64,000 nt of DNA from Methanobrevibacter sp. UBA412 (GTDB taxonomy: Archaea > Methanobacteriota > Methanobacteria > Methanobacteriales > Methanobacteriaceae). Position 1 is the first letter of the stretch, and every line of letters starts with the position of its first letter. Location: contig DAGJ01000004.1 of NCBI GenBank assembly GCA_002495685.1, positions 75,134 to 139,133 of the forward strand, written 5' to 3'. The translations under genes and the position numbers were made by a program. Positions 38,116-47,956 of this stretch are shown here, in pieces. A model generated the notes under the pieces. The model was not told the DNA's origin. It did no database searches and worked only from the letters and a program-made list of their open reading frames with translations.

Positions 38116-38820
38116 ATGAGTGAAAATATTGTAGAAGTAAAAAACTTAGTGAAAACTTATGAAAATGGACAAGTAAAAGCATTAAATGATATAAGTTTCA
38201 ACATAAAAGAAGGAGAATTTGTTTCAATCATAGGACCCTCTGGTAGTGGAAAATCAACACTTTTACATATGTTAGGAGCATTAGATATCCAGGATAGTGG
38301 TTCAATACGTGTGGGGAATATAAATCTAGAAAAAAGTAAAAAATTAAATGAATTCCGTGCAGAACAAATAGGATTCATTTTCCAATTACATAATCTTATA
38401 CCTAATCTATCAGTTGTGGAAAATGTTGAAATACCTATGTATACACAAAAAATTTCTAGTAAAGATCAAAGAACTAAAGCATTAAGTTTATTGGAAGATG
38501 TAGGAATAAAAAATAAAGCTAAAATGAAACCTAATCAATTATCTGGTGGGGAACGTCAAAGAGTGGCTATTGCAAGATCTCTTGCAAATGATCCTTCAAT
38601 CGTATTGGCAGATGAACCTACAGGATCCTTAGATTCTAAAACTAGTAATAAGATTCTTGAAAAATTAACTTTATTAAATAAACAAAAAAATGTTACTATA
38701 ATCCTTGTTACTCATGATATGAATGTAGCAAAACTAGCAGACCGTGTTATTGAAGTTTTAGATGGAAAAATCCTTGAAAATTCAGAGGATTCATTACTTG
38801 ATAATAAAATTTCTGTCTAA
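38116..38820 (+). CDS. ABC transporter ATP-binding protein (MacB/LolD type)
   Basis: 234 residues. Walker A GPSGSGKST, Q-loop FIFQLHNLIPNLSVVENVEIP, signature LSGGERQRVAIARSLA, Walker B IVLADEPTGSLDS and H-loop VTHD. The LHNLIPNLSVVENV region marks the MacB/LolD subfamily. Shine-Dalgarno aaaggagg in the 20-bp gap after the permease. Together they form one exporter. Confidence 0.95.
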   Translation: MSENIVEVKNLVKTYENGQVKALNDISFNIKEGEFVSIIGPSGSGKSTLLHMLGALDIQDSGSIRVGNINLEKSKKLNEFRAEQIGFIFQLHNLIPNLSVVENVEIPMYTQKISSKDQRTKALSLLEDVGIKNKAKMKPNQLSGGERQRVAIARSLANDPSIVLADEPTGSLDSKTSNKILEKLTLLNKQKNVTIILVTHDMNVAKLADRVIEVLDGKILENSEDSLLDNKISV

Positions 38821-38842
38821 TTCTAAAAAATAGGGAATTATT

Positions 38843-38880
38843 AAAAAAAGGCATTTTTATTAAAAAAATGATCCTTTTTT
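38843..38880. terminator. Bidirectional hairpin terminator between convergent genes
   Basis: aaaaaaaggcattttt (38843-38858) pairs with aaaaaaatgatcctttttt (38862-38880), a 2-base bulge interrupting; A-run on one side and T-run on the other give a T-run in both directions. It sits between the ABC ATPase gene and the minus-strand zinc-ribbon gene. Confidence 0.55.
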
Positions 38881-39184
38881 ATTTATTTTCCTCAAATAAT
38901 TGATCTAACTTTTTTTCCATTTCTTCATCAGTTAAATCATCATCTAATTTTTTATCAAATTCACTTTCATCATCAAATGTTTCCTCGAAACGTTCTTTTT
39001 CTTCACTTAAGATTTTTTCCTTATTTAAAGCCCAATTTTCTTGTATTTCTTTTTGTAATTTATCATCTGCTTCTATAACAGGTCCAGTATAATCACAATT
39101 ATAACATAACCATCTAGACCAAACTTGAGGAATTATCCATTTAACATTATCAGATCCACATCTTGGACATATTTTCTTTTTCAA
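38879..39184 (-). CDS. Small zinc-ribbon protein with acidic helical tail
   Basis: 101 residues, family not recognised. N-terminal zinc ribbon CPRCGSDNVKW ... CYNCDYTGPVIE (C-x2-C, 16 residues, C-x2-C), then an acidic, probably helical C-terminal half rich in Glu/Asp/Lys (DDDLTDEEMEKKLDQLFEEN). The first half resembles transcription-factor zinc ribbons; no partner suggested by context. Confidence 0.75.
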   Translation of the reverse strand: MKKKICPRCGSDNVKWIIPQVWSRWLCYNCDYTGPVIEADDKLQKEIQENWALNKEKILSEEKERFEETFDDESEFDKKLDDDLTDEEMEKKLDQLFEENK

Positions 39185-39267
39185 TTTTACTCAACTTCTA
39201 TATAAAAAATTTTTTTAAATTAGTAATTATTTATTAATTTATTTTATACATTATTAAAACTATTTTT

Positions 39268-40308
39268 TCATATTTTATAAAAACTCCAAATTAACTTTAA
39301 AGCTTCACCGGGTTCTAAAACTCCAGATCGTGTTTCACGTAAAATTCTTTGAATACTATATTTTTTCATAAAAGGATATTTTTTATGAACTTCATGTAAG
39401 AGTGGACAACCAAATCCTTCCATATTTTTAAGACTATAATTTTTATTCAATTTCTTATGCTCCATTTTAGTTGAAGATATGCAAGCTGGCAAATTCAATC
39501 TCAAAATTTCATTATTATCACTATACTGTTTTGTAATGCATTGACTACCAGTAGATAACATATCACCAAAAATAATTAAAGGAATATTTTTCTTAATAGA
39601 ATATTTTAAAACTTCATTTTCAATAACATCAGAACATTTACCACAGGGATGAAAACGACCATTAAAACTTTCTTGAATAATTTCACTATAATCTACAGGA
39701 ATATAAACTTGAGGGACACTTAAATCGTTTGTAATCTTTTCAATATTTTCTTTAAACTGTTTAGGTAATACAATTGTACCAGGATCAACACTAACAGCAA
39801 TAGGATTAAAACCCAACATCTTAGCTAAAACAAGAGAAAAACAACTATCAGCACCACCAGATAAAGCAACAACAGCTAAATGTTCATCACTTTCTACAAA
39901 ATCATGTTCATTAAAATATTTTTCTAAATCAAAACTATAAAGATTATTTAATTTATCCATAATTAATTTACTTAAATTAACTAATGAACTATTTAATTTA
40001 GGATAATCTTCACGAAACATTTTCAATGTTTTTAAAGATAAATTTAACCTATACTTTTTAGTTAAAAAATCACTATAACTTTCTACATGAATACTATTAA
40101 TACTCAAATCTTCACGTAATTTACCTACTACCCATCCACCTTTACCAATCACAGCAGATTTATCAGGTCTATCAGTAGTAATAATCCATAATTCATCTTC
40201 TTCTTTATTATAAATAATATCATGAATATTAATAATTATAGGGTCATGACCAATATCTTTTCGAATTTCGTAGATTTTATCTAAAATATATTCCTTAGTA
40301 ACTTTCAA
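39268..40308 (-). CDS. PP-loop ATP pyrophosphatase with KH-like N-terminus
   Basis: 346 residues. N-terminal half includes a KH-type element GKGGWVVGKLREDLS (near 77-91). The C-terminal half is a PP-loop ATPase: VVALSGGADSCFSLVLA (about 148-164), AVSVDPGTIVLP and a possible second metal or sulfur site HPCGKC plus GFGCPL. PP-loop enzymes adenylate a carbonyl, often in tRNA thiolation (TtcA, ThiI); the RNA-binding KH-like part supports a tRNA or RNA substrate, but the exact reaction is unknown. Monocistronic. Confidence 0.75.
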   Translation of the reverse strand: MKVTKEYILDKIYEIRKDIGHDPIIINIHDIIYNKEEDELWIITTDRPDKSAVIGKGGWVVGKLREDLSINSIHVESYSDFLTKKYRLNLSLKTLKMFREDYPKLNSSLVNLSKLIMDKLNNLYSFDLEKYFNEHDFVESDEHLAVVALSGGADSCFSLVLAKMLGFNPIAVSVDPGTIVLPKQFKENIEKITNDLSVPQVYIPVDYSEIIQESFNGRFHPCGKCSDVIENEVLKYSIKKNIPLIIFGDMLSTGSQCITKQYSDNNEILRLNLPACISSTKMEHKKLNKNYSLKNMEGFGCPLLHEVHKKYPFMKKYSIQRILRETRSGVLEPGEALKLIWSFYKI

Positions 40309-40526
40309 AATTTTTCCCTCAGTTAATTTAAGACTTATAATAAACTTAATTTTATAATCATATTAAACTTTTTTACAAAATTTTTAAATACTTTGTAATT
40401 ATATATCATTATCATATTAAAAAAATTATTATCTTTTGATATTTATTTTATTAATTTAATAATTTTTTTTAAAGTCAAAATTTACAATTAATAAAATTAA
40501 TTTATTTAGGGGAGATTGAAGATAAA

Positions 40527-41135
40527 ATGGCAAAATTCTTTGGAATATTAGGTGAAGAAGATACTACTAATGATAATCCGCAATTAAGTAGAAATAATAT
40601 CCAATTAGGTGTTAACTATAAAAGATTTAGTAAAGAACCTGTCCTTGGGCAAAATATAGTTATACGATCTAATAGTATTATTTATAATGATGTTATAATT
40701 GGGGATGATTTCAAAACAGGTCATAATGTAGTAATACGTGAAAAAACTAACATTGGAAATGATGTTCTCATTGGTACAAATACTGTGATAGAAGGAGAAT
40801 GTGTAATCGGAAATAATGTAAGTATTCAATCAAACGTGTATATTCCAAGAAACACTATAATTGAAGATAATGTATTCATAGGGCCATGTGCATGTTTTAC
40901 TAATGATCGGTATCCTATAAGAGTAGATTACAAATTAAAAGGGCCACGAATAAGAAAAGGAGCTTCAATTGGAGCTAACACTACTTTCTTAAGTAATCTT
41001 GAAATAGGAGAAGGTGCTATGGTTGCAGCAGGTGCAGTTGTAACCAGAAGTGTTCCTCCATTTTATTTAGCTATAGGAACACCAGCTAAGATAAAACCAT
41101 TAGCTGCATCATTAAGAGTTAAAAATATTATTTAA
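40527..41135 (+). CDS. Hexapeptide-repeat acyltransferase (LbH, WbbJ-like)
   Basis: 202 residues with the left-handed beta-helix hexapeptide pattern from about residue 42 to 185 ([87 protein letters not shown]). Members acetylate amino-sugars or other small molecules; the class with AGAVVT-x-S-V-P and GTPAK is typical of sugar O/N-acetyltransferases. Shine-Dalgarno ggggag (40509-40514). No sugar genes directly adjacent. Confidence 0.9.
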   Translation: MAKFFGILGEEDTTNDNPQLSRNNIQLGVNYKRFSKEPVLGQNIVIRSNSIIYNDVIIGDDFKTGHNVVIREKTNIGNDVLIGTNTVIEGECVIGNNVSIQSNVYIPRNTIIEDNVFIGPCACFTNDRYPIRVDYKLKGPRIRKGASIGANTTFLSNLEIGEGAMVAAGAVVTRSVPPFYLAIGTPAKIKPLAASLRVKNII

Positions 41136-41392
41136 AAAAAATTCTTAAAATCTTCCCTTACCTTTTTTTAAATAATTTAATATTTAATTAATAATACTTT
41201 TTTTAGAAAAATATATATATTACATTAACTTAAATTTAAGATATTATAACTTTTATAATTACAAACCATAATAAAATTTTTTTTCATAACTAAATATTTA
41301 ATTTTTAAAAAAAGAAAATGGTTTAATTAATTTAACAATTATAAATTTTTAATTAAAATAAAAGAATAAATATTTCTGGAGTAAAGAACCCT

Positions 41393-41563
41393 ATGATGAT
41401 AATAAAAGATTGGTGTTCATATTGCGGTGCATGTGCCGGAGTATGTCCTAAAAATTGTATTGAAGTAAAAGAAACTAGTTTAGTTTTTGATGAAGACGAA
41501 TGTAGTGAAAAATGTGATATCTGTATAAAAACATGTCCTTTACATGCTTTAGAAAAACAATAA
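41393..41563 (+). CDS. 2x[4Fe-4S] ferredoxin
   Basis: 56 residues (starts MM; either ATG at 41393 or 41396). First cluster motif CSYCGACAGVCP (CxxCxxCxxxCP) and second CSEKCDICIKTCP, where the first gap has three residues instead of two. It lies 15 bp before a geranylgeranyl reductase gene. In Methanosarcina a ferredoxin encoded next to this reductase is needed for full lipid saturation, so this is its likely electron donor. Confidence 0.92.
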   Translation: MMIIKDWCSYCGACAGVCPKNCIEVKETSLVFDEDECSEKCDICIKTCPLHALEKQ

Positions 41564-41578
41564 AATATTTAGGAGATA

Positions 41579-42769
41579 ATGATACTTATGATTAAAACTG
41601 ATGTATTAGTAGTAGGATCAGGTCCTGCAGGTTCCTCAGCAGCAAAACATGCAGCAATAGGCGGAGCAGATGTAATATTAATGGATAAAAAAGCAGAAAT
41701 AGGTGCTCCAAAAAGATGTGCAGAAGGAGTCTCTAAAAATGGATTAAAAAGAGTTGGAGTAGAACCAAACCCAAGTTGGGTAACACGTGAATTAGATGGA
41801 GTAAGATTAGTAGCTCCAGATGGAACTGATGTATGGTTAACCAATGATAAAATTGAAATTCCAGAAGCAGGATACATCCTAGAAAGAAAAGTATTCGATA
41901 AATACATGGCTATGGATGCAGCAAGAGAAGGAGCAAAAATCTTCATTAAAACCCAAGCAAAAGGTGTAAGAAAAGATGGGGATGGATTTATAGTTACCTG
42001 TGAAAAAATGGGTGAACTATTCGAAATAAAATGTAAAATCTTAATAGCAGCAGATGGACCAGAATCACATATCGCAAGATGGGCAGGACTAAAAACAAGC
42101 ACAAAAGCAAAAGATATGGAATCAGGTATACAATACGAAATGTGTAATGTAAAACTTAAAGATAGAAATGTTATAGAATTCTACTTTGGAAGTGTTGCTC
42201 CTGGAGGATATGTATGGATTTTCCCTAAAGAAGATGACATAGCAAACGTAGGATTAGCAGTATTACCAAATGTAGCAGAAAAACCTGCAATAGAATATTT
42301 AGATGATTTCGTCGCAAACTGTGATTCATTACAAGAAGCACAACCTGTAGAAATGAATGTTGGTGGAGACCCAGTTGGAGGAATCCATAAAAAAATATAT
42401 GCAGACAATCTTTTAGTTGTTGGAGATGCAGCAGGACAAGTTAATCCATTAACTGGTGGAGGAATCATCAGTGGAATGACCGGTGGTTTACACGCAGGTA
42501 AAGTAGCTGCAAAAGCAATAGAAGAAAAAGATTACAGTGAAAAACGTCTCAAAGAATATGATACAAACTTAAGAGATGCAATCGGTGATGAAATGAAAAA
42601 ATACTTGAAAGTAAAAGACTACTTACTCAGTTTAAATGATAAAGAATTAAACAGTGTAGCAAATGCTTTCCAAGATATTGAATTTGAAAAAGCAAACACA
42701 GAAGAGCTTGTTAAAAATTTAATTAAAGTATCACCAAAAGCTGTATTAAAATTAGGTAAATTATTTTAA
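41579..42769 (+). CDS. Digeranylgeranylglycerophospholipid reductase
   Basis: About 396 residues (393 if the ATG at 41588 is used; the aggaga at 41571 suits neither spacing perfectly). FAD Rossmann start TDVLVVGSGPAGSSAAKHAA, the geranylgeranyl reductase motif PKRCAEGVS with the family cysteine, and the second FAD-binding stretch LLVVGDAAGQVNPLTGGGI. It saturates the isoprenoid chains of archaeal membrane lipids. The preceding ferredoxin is the probable electron source; both genes form an operon. Confidence 0.93.
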   Translation: MILMIKTDVLVVGSGPAGSSAAKHAAIGGADVILMDKKAEIGAPKRCAEGVSKNGLKRVGVEPNPSWVTRELDGVRLVAPDGTDVWLTNDKIEIPEAGYILERKVFDKYMAMDAAREGAKIFIKTQAKGVRKDGDGFIVTCEKMGELFEIKCKILIAADGPESHIARWAGLKTSTKAKDMESGIQYEMCNVKLKDRNVIEFYFGSVAPGGYVWIFPKEDDIANVGLAVLPNVAEKPAIEYLDDFVANCDSLQEAQPVEMNVGGDPVGGIHKKIYADNLLVVGDAAGQVNPLTGGGIISGMTGGLHAGKVAAKAIEEKDYSEKRLKEYDTNLRDAIGDEMKKYLKVKDYLLSLNDKELNSVANAFQDIEFEKANTEELVKNLIKVSPKAVLKLGKLF

Positions 42770-43005
42770 ACACAAGTAATTTACTTAAAAATATAATTAA
42801 CCACCATCATTTTTTCTTTTTTTAAAATTTAACATAAAACCCCTCTTTTTTTAAAAATTTTCATGAATTAATTCTATTTGCAAAAATTTTTTATAAATAT
42901 AATTATAAACATAATTAAATATTTAATTAATAATTAATTCTAAATATTTATAAGTACAATCTAAATTTTAATAAAAATTATAAATTAATGGGAGTAATAA
43001 AAAGT

Positions 43006-43971
43006 ATGATTTTAATCACAGGTGGAGCAGGATATATTGGTTCACACATCAATAAATTATTGAACAAAGAAGGATATGATACAATTGTGCTTGATAATTT
43101 CTCAAGTGGTAATCAAAATACAGTAAAATGGGGTAAACTTGTAGAAGCAGAATTAAAAGATACTCAAGCACTAAATAAAATTTTCAATAAATATCAAATT
43201 GATGGAGTAATACATTGTGCTGCATTTACATCAGTACCTGAAAGTGTTGAATATCCTGCAATGTATTTAAAAAACAATTACCAAAATACTTTAAACTTAA
43301 TTAAAGTAATGAAACAGAACAATGTTAAAGATTTCATTTTTTCATCAACCGCATCATTATATGGAAATCCTTTAGAAATTCCAATAACTGAAAATGCTCA
43401 AACAAAACCAATAAATCCTTATGGACAATCAAAGTTACTAGTTGAAAAAACATTAGAAAATGAATCTAAAAATGGAAACTTAAACTATATCTCATTAAGG
43501 TACTTTAATGCATCAGGAGCAGATCCAGAAAGTGAAATAGGTGAAATGCACAATCCCGAAACACACTTAATTCCATTAATCCTTAACACTGCAATGGGAA
43601 AACAAAGTTACATTTCAATTTATGGAGAAAATTATAACACTCCAGATGGAACATGTATCAGAGATTATGTACATGTAAACGATATATCCAAAGCACACAT
43701 ATTAGCATTAGAATATTTAAAAGATAAACAGAAATCAAAAATATTCAACCTAGGAAATGGGGAAGGTTTCTCTGTAAAAGAGGTAATTAACACTTGTCAA
43801 GAAGTTACAGGAACTACAATTCCAACAATAATTAAATCACCAAGAAAAGGAGATCCAGAAAAATTAGTAGCAGATTCTACTAAAATTAGAAAAGAACTAA
43901 ATTGGAAACCGGAATATGATACATTAAATAAAATTGTGGAAACAGCATGGAATTGGCATAAAAAACAATAA
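43006..43971 (+). CDS. galE: UDP-glucose 4-epimerase
   Basis: 321 residues, short-chain dehydrogenase type. NAD-binding MILITGGAGYIGSH, DGVIHCAAFTSVPESVE, catalytic Ser/Tyr/Lys in FSSTASLYGN...YGQSK, sugar-binding YFNASGAD and CIRDYVHVNDI. It interconverts UDP-Glc and UDP-Gal (or their N-acetyl forms), giving wall and glycoprotein precursors. I choose the ATG at 43006 because ggag at 42991 precedes it; the ATG at 42988 overlaps that site. Followed 20 bp later by a coiled-coil gene. Confidence 0.93.
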   Translation: MILITGGAGYIGSHINKLLNKEGYDTIVLDNFSSGNQNTVKWGKLVEAELKDTQALNKIFNKYQIDGVIHCAAFTSVPESVEYPAMYLKNNYQNTLNLIKVMKQNNVKDFIFSSTASLYGNPLEIPITENAQTKPINPYGQSKLLVEKTLENESKNGNLNYISLRYFNASGADPESEIGEMHNPETHLIPLILNTAMGKQSYISIYGENYNTPDGTCIRDYVHVNDISKAHILALEYLKDKQKSKIFNLGNGEGFSVKEVINTCQEVTGTTIPTIIKSPRKGDPEKLVADSTKIRKELNWKPEYDTLNKIVETAWNWHKKQ

Positions 43972-43991
43972 GAAATGAAGGATTAATTAAA

Positions 43992-45047
43992 ATGGAAGAT
44001 GAAAACAATTTTAATATAAATGAAATTTCACAAGAATTAGAAAACCAAAATGATGAAGAAAAATATCAATATTCAGAAGAATCTCATGATTATGAAAAAA
44101 ACATTTTAGATGTTAAAATTATTGTAAAAGATTTAGATGCTGCTGAAATTTTAATTAAAGCAGTAAATAATATGCACTTAATAGACAATTATAATATGTC
44201 TGTATCTTCAATAATACCAACCAAAGATATAAATTCAGTAAAAGAATCCATAATAGGTGCAGATTTAATATTAATCTCAATCGATTTAACATCTGAAGGA
44301 AAAGAACAATTCATTAATCAATACAAAGAATTAAAAACAAATTATAATTATGTGGAATATTTAATATTCTCAAATGCTAATGGAAATGAATTTATAGAAC
44401 CCTCAAAAGTAGAACATGAAATTCATAATAGTATAATTAGAGCATCCCTAACTTCTATACTGAATAGAGAAGACATTAGTGAAATTCAAAAAGAATTATA
44501 TGATTTAAAAATAGATTATGGAAAATTAATTAAAACTAATGAACAATTAAATTTAGAGAATGCTAATGCAATAAATTATTCAAAAGAATTAACTGATAAT
44601 AATCAAAGTTTAAAAGAAGAAATACAAAGCTTAGAAAATACATTAGATGATATTAAATCTGAGTACAGTAATTTCAAATCAAAATTTGCAAATATATACA
44701 CAAAAGATTTATTAGAAGTATTCAACCTTAAAGAATTATGGCAAGAATCATTTGATGAAATATTAACAAAAGAAGATAAAGTAATTTATGCAACAAACAA
44801 TTTTAAACCATTAAATATAATTGTAGGTCAAGGTTTTATAGTTGCAAAAACTAAAGATGAAGCAATTGATTGGTTAAAAATAATTAGAACAACCTTAATA
44901 TTTTTAGAAAATAATGAAAATTTACAAAACGATTTAAATCATAATATGGATACTAAAAATCAAAATATTGATAATTCAATCAGTGATGGAAATGAAAATA
45001 ATAATGATGAATATGATATGTCAAATTTTCAAAACCTTTGGGATTAA
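43992..45047 (+). CDS. Unrecognised acidic protein with central coiled coil
   Basis: 351 residues. A disordered acidic N-terminus (1-35), a compact alpha/beta part (about 36-165: ILDVKIIVKDLDAAEIL, GADLILISIDLTSEGKEQF), a coiled coil (about 170-232), another small alpha/beta segment (VIYATNNFKPLNIIVGQGFIVA), and an Asn/Asp-rich disordered tail ending NFQNLWD. No membrane segment or signal. It is 20 bp behind galE and likely cotranscribed. A similar arrangement (sugar-nucleotide gene then coiled-coil gene) occurs at 54.2-55.6 kb. I do not recognise a family. Confidence 0.6.
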   Translation: MEDENNFNINEISQELENQNDEEKYQYSEESHDYEKNILDVKIIVKDLDAAEILIKAVNNMHLIDNYNMSVSSIIPTKDINSVKESIIGADLILISIDLTSEGKEQFINQYKELKTNYNYVEYLIFSNANGNEFIEPSKVEHEIHNSIIRASLTSILNREDISEIQKELYDLKIDYGKLIKTNEQLNLENANAINYSKELTDNNQSLKEEIQSLENTLDDIKSEYSNFKSKFANIYTKDLLEVFNLKELWQESFDEILTKEDKVIYATNNFKPLNIIVGQGFIVAKTKDEAIDWLKIIRTTLIFLENNENLQNDLNHNMDTKNQNIDNSISDGNENNNDEYDMSNFQNLWD

Positions 45048-45140
45048 GAAATAAATAAAATATTATATATTATGAATAACTAAAGATTTAATTAATTATA
45101 AATATTTTTTAATTTTTTTTATAACTACGGAGACTATAAA

Positions 45141-46550
45141 TTGCGAGATAAATGTGGGATTATGGGGATACACTCAACAAATAAAGACTTTGATGTATCT
45201 TCATTAATTTATTATGGATTATATGCTTTACAACATAGAGGTCAAGAATCAGCAGGAATAGCTACTTTTAATCATGATTCTGGCTTAAATTATTACTGTG
45301 GAATGGGTTTATTAACTGATGTTTTTAAAGATGATCAAATCAAAAATTTAGTTGGAAATGTTGGTATTGGACATGTACGTTACTCAACAACAGGTAAATC
45401 AAAACTTGAAAACTCACAACCATTTGTAACAGACTTTGATGATGGATTCATTTCAATAGCTCATAATGGAGATATAGTTAATTCAGCTAGATTGAGAAAA
45501 GAATTAATCCAAGATGGTTATGAATTCCAATCAGATACTGATTCTGAAGTATTATGTTATCTTATTAAAAGAGAACATGAAAAAAATGATAACATTATAG
45601 AAGTATTAGAAACTATTTCAAAAGATATTGTAGGATCTTACTCATTAACAATACTTATAAACAATGACTTATATATAATTCGAGATCCAAGAGCAATAAA
45701 ACCATTAGTTCTTGGTAAAAAAGATAATGTATATATAGCAGCTTCTGAAACTGTTGCATTAGATGTTATTAATGCAGAGTATATACGTGATTTAGAACCT
45801 GGTGAAATAGTATACTTTGATGGTGATGAAGTTAAAAGTCATATTTTAAAAATAGCAGGAAAATTCCCACTTGCAAGATGTATGTTTGAATATGTTTATT
45901 TTGCAAGACCTGATAGTATTATAGATGGTAAAACAGTTTATGAGGTTCGTAAAAAGATAGGTGAAAAACTTTATGAAGAATATCCTATTGATGATGCAGA
46001 TGTTGTAATGCCAGTACCTGATTCATCTATACCTGCGGCTATTGGATATTCACGGGCTTCTGGAATACCTTATGCTGAAGGTTTAATTAAAAATCGTTAT
46101 GTTGGACGAACATTTATCATGCCAACTCAAGAAGAACGAGAAATGGCAGTTAAATTAAAAGTAAACCCCTTAGCTTCAGAATTAAAAGATAAAAAAATAG
46201 TTTTAATTGATGATAGTATAGTTAGAGGAACAACTTCAGAATCATTAATTGATGTGTTAAAAGCTTCTGGGGCAAAAGAAGTTCATTTAATGATAGGTTG
46301 CCCGCCAGTTATAAGTCCTTGTTATTATGGTGTAGCAATGGCTACAAAAAAGGAATTAATTGCTGCAAATTTTTCTGTTGAAGAAATCCGACAAAAATTA
46401 GGGGCTGAAACTTTAGGATATATCACTATTGAAGATTTAATAGATGCTATAGGATTTGATAGGGAAGAATTATGCTTAGGTTGTATAACTGAAGAATATC
46501 CTACTTGTATTCCAGATACAGCTACTCCAGAATCTTATTATAAATTTTAA
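45141..46550 (+). CDS. purF: Amidophosphoribosyltransferase
   Basis: 469 residues, first committed enzyme of purine synthesis. TTG start gives [10 protein letters not shown]; the N-terminal nucleophile Cys (residue 5) would be exposed after removal of a short propeptide. Glutaminase part: [32 protein letters not shown] site: [15 protein letters not shown]. The Cys pattern [12 protein letters not shown] near the C-terminus is that of the Fe-S-type (Bacillus-like) enzyme. The ggag (45130-45133) supports the TTG. Confidence 0.95.
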   Translation: MRDKCGIMGIHSTNKDFDVSSLIYYGLYALQHRGQESAGIATFNHDSGLNYYCGMGLLTDVFKDDQIKNLVGNVGIGHVRYSTTGKSKLENSQPFVTDFDDGFISIAHNGDIVNSARLRKELIQDGYEFQSDTDSEVLCYLIKREHEKNDNIIEVLETISKDIVGSYSLTILINNDLYIIRDPRAIKPLVLGKKDNVYIAASETVALDVINAEYIRDLEPGEIVYFDGDEVKSHILKIAGKFPLARCMFEYVYFARPDSIIDGKTVYEVRKKIGEKLYEEYPIDDADVVMPVPDSSIPAAIGYSRASGIPYAEGLIKNRYVGRTFIMPTQEEREMAVKLKVNPLASELKDKKIVLIDDSIVRGTTSESLIDVLKASGAKEVHLMIGCPPVISPCYYGVAMATKKELIAANFSVEEIRQKLGAETLGYITIEDLIDAIGFDREELCLGCITEEYPTCIPDTATPESYYKF

Positions 46551-46705
46551 AATTTAAATGGAATTTTCAGATTCTATTTATTCACAATTTTTTTAAATAT
46601 TTTTCTATTTAAATATTAATTTCTTTTTTCAAATAAATTTCTTTTTCAATAATTTAATATTCTTTTATAAGTTTACAAAAAAATAATTTAAGGTAAGTAT
46701 TAAAA

Positions 46706-47941
46706 ATGGTAGAATTATTAGCACCTGCAGGAAATTTCACAAGCTTATCTGCAGCATTAAAAAATGGGGCAGACTCAATTTACATTGGATTAGAAGGTGT
46801 AAATATGAGAGTAAATGCAAACAATTTCACAATTAAAGACATAAAAAAAGTTGCAGAAATTGTTAAAGAATATAATAGTAAATTATATGTTTGCACTAAC
46901 ATTATTATGAAAGACAAAGATATTAATTTAATGAAAAAACAATTGCCTATTATTAAAGAAGCTGGTGCTGATGGAGTAATTTTATCTGATTTAGGATTAA
47001 TCCATTCTGTAGTAGAAAATGATTTAGAAGCTCATTTAAGTGTTCAAGAAAACACTACTAATTTAGAAACATTAAAAATTTTAAATGAATTAGGAGTCAA
47101 AAGGGCTATACTTTCAAGAGAACTAAATCTAAATGAAATTTCTCAATTAGCACATAAATCCCCTATAGAAACAGAGATATTTATTCATGGAGCTATGTGT
47201 ATGGCTATTAGTGGTAGATGTTTTTTAAGTTATGGATTGTATAATAGAAGTGCAAACTGTGGGGATTGTCTTCAACCTTGTAGAAAAGAATGGAAATTAA
47301 CTTATGAGGGAAATAATAATTTAAATGTTAAAAACACAACAGAATGTGAAGATGAATCTTTTATAATAACACAAGCATATGATAACTCATATCACACTAA
47401 TTTTTTCTCACCTAAAGATATGGCATTAATTGAACATATACCTGAAATAATGAAAACAGGTGTTGATTCTTTTAAAATTGAAGGAAGAGCAAGATCTCCT
47501 GATTATGTTGCAACAGCTACAAAAGTTTATCGTGAAGCAATAGACTCCTATAACAGTGGAAGCTATGAATATAAACCTTTATGGGTGGAAGAATTGAATA
47601 AAGTATTTAATAGGGGATTTGACACAGGATTCTACTTTAAAATACCTTACACTCAAAGTCAAGATAATCAATCTAAATACATTAAAAAAGATATTGGTAA
47701 AGTCGTAAATTATTATAATAAAATACATGTTGTTGAGCTAAAAATTTGGGACGATTTACATTTGGGTGATGAAATAATGATTCAAGGACCAACAACAGGT
47801 TCAATAACTCATAAAATAAGTTCAATGCAAATAAATAAAAAACCTATACAAACTGCTTATAAAGGTCAAAATGTAGCAATATTAATACCTGAAAAATTAC
47901 GAGAAAGTGATTATGTATATAAATTAATTAAAAGAGAATAA
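46706..47941 (+). CDS. U32 family peptidase-like protein
   Basis: 411 residues. Family start ELLAPAGNFTSLSAALKNGADSIYIG, SVQENTTNLETLKILNELGVKRAILSREL and the U32 Cys region FIHGAMCMAISGRCFLSYGL...NCGDCLQPCRKEW, ending VDSFKIEGRARSPDYVA. These proteins, once called peptidases, often act in RNA hydroxylation or quinone modification with Fe-S clusters; the exact substrate here is unknown. Encoded 15 bp before cfbC. Confidence 0.9.
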   Translation: MVELLAPAGNFTSLSAALKNGADSIYIGLEGVNMRVNANNFTIKDIKKVAEIVKEYNSKLYVCTNIIMKDKDINLMKKQLPIIKEAGADGVILSDLGLIHSVVENDLEAHLSVQENTTNLETLKILNELGVKRAILSRELNLNEISQLAHKSPIETEIFIHGAMCMAISGRCFLSYGLYNRSANCGDCLQPCRKEWKLTYEGNNNLNVKNTTECEDESFIITQAYDNSYHTNFFSPKDMALIEHIPEIMKTGVDSFKIEGRARSPDYVATATKVYREAIDSYNSGSYEYKPLWVEELNKVFNRGFDTGFYFKIPYTQSQDNQSKYIKKDIGKVVNYYNKIHVVELKIWDDLHLGDEIMIQGPTTGSITHKISSMQINKKPIQTAYKGQNVAILIPEKLRESDYVYKLIKRE

Positions 47942-47956
47942 TTAGGAGGTTTAAGT

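Noticed and set aside
41569-42102. 177-codon minus-strand frame opposite the geranylgeranyl reductase
   Set aside because: Shadow of a strongly conserved FAD enzyme; no independent start signal or recognisable domain.
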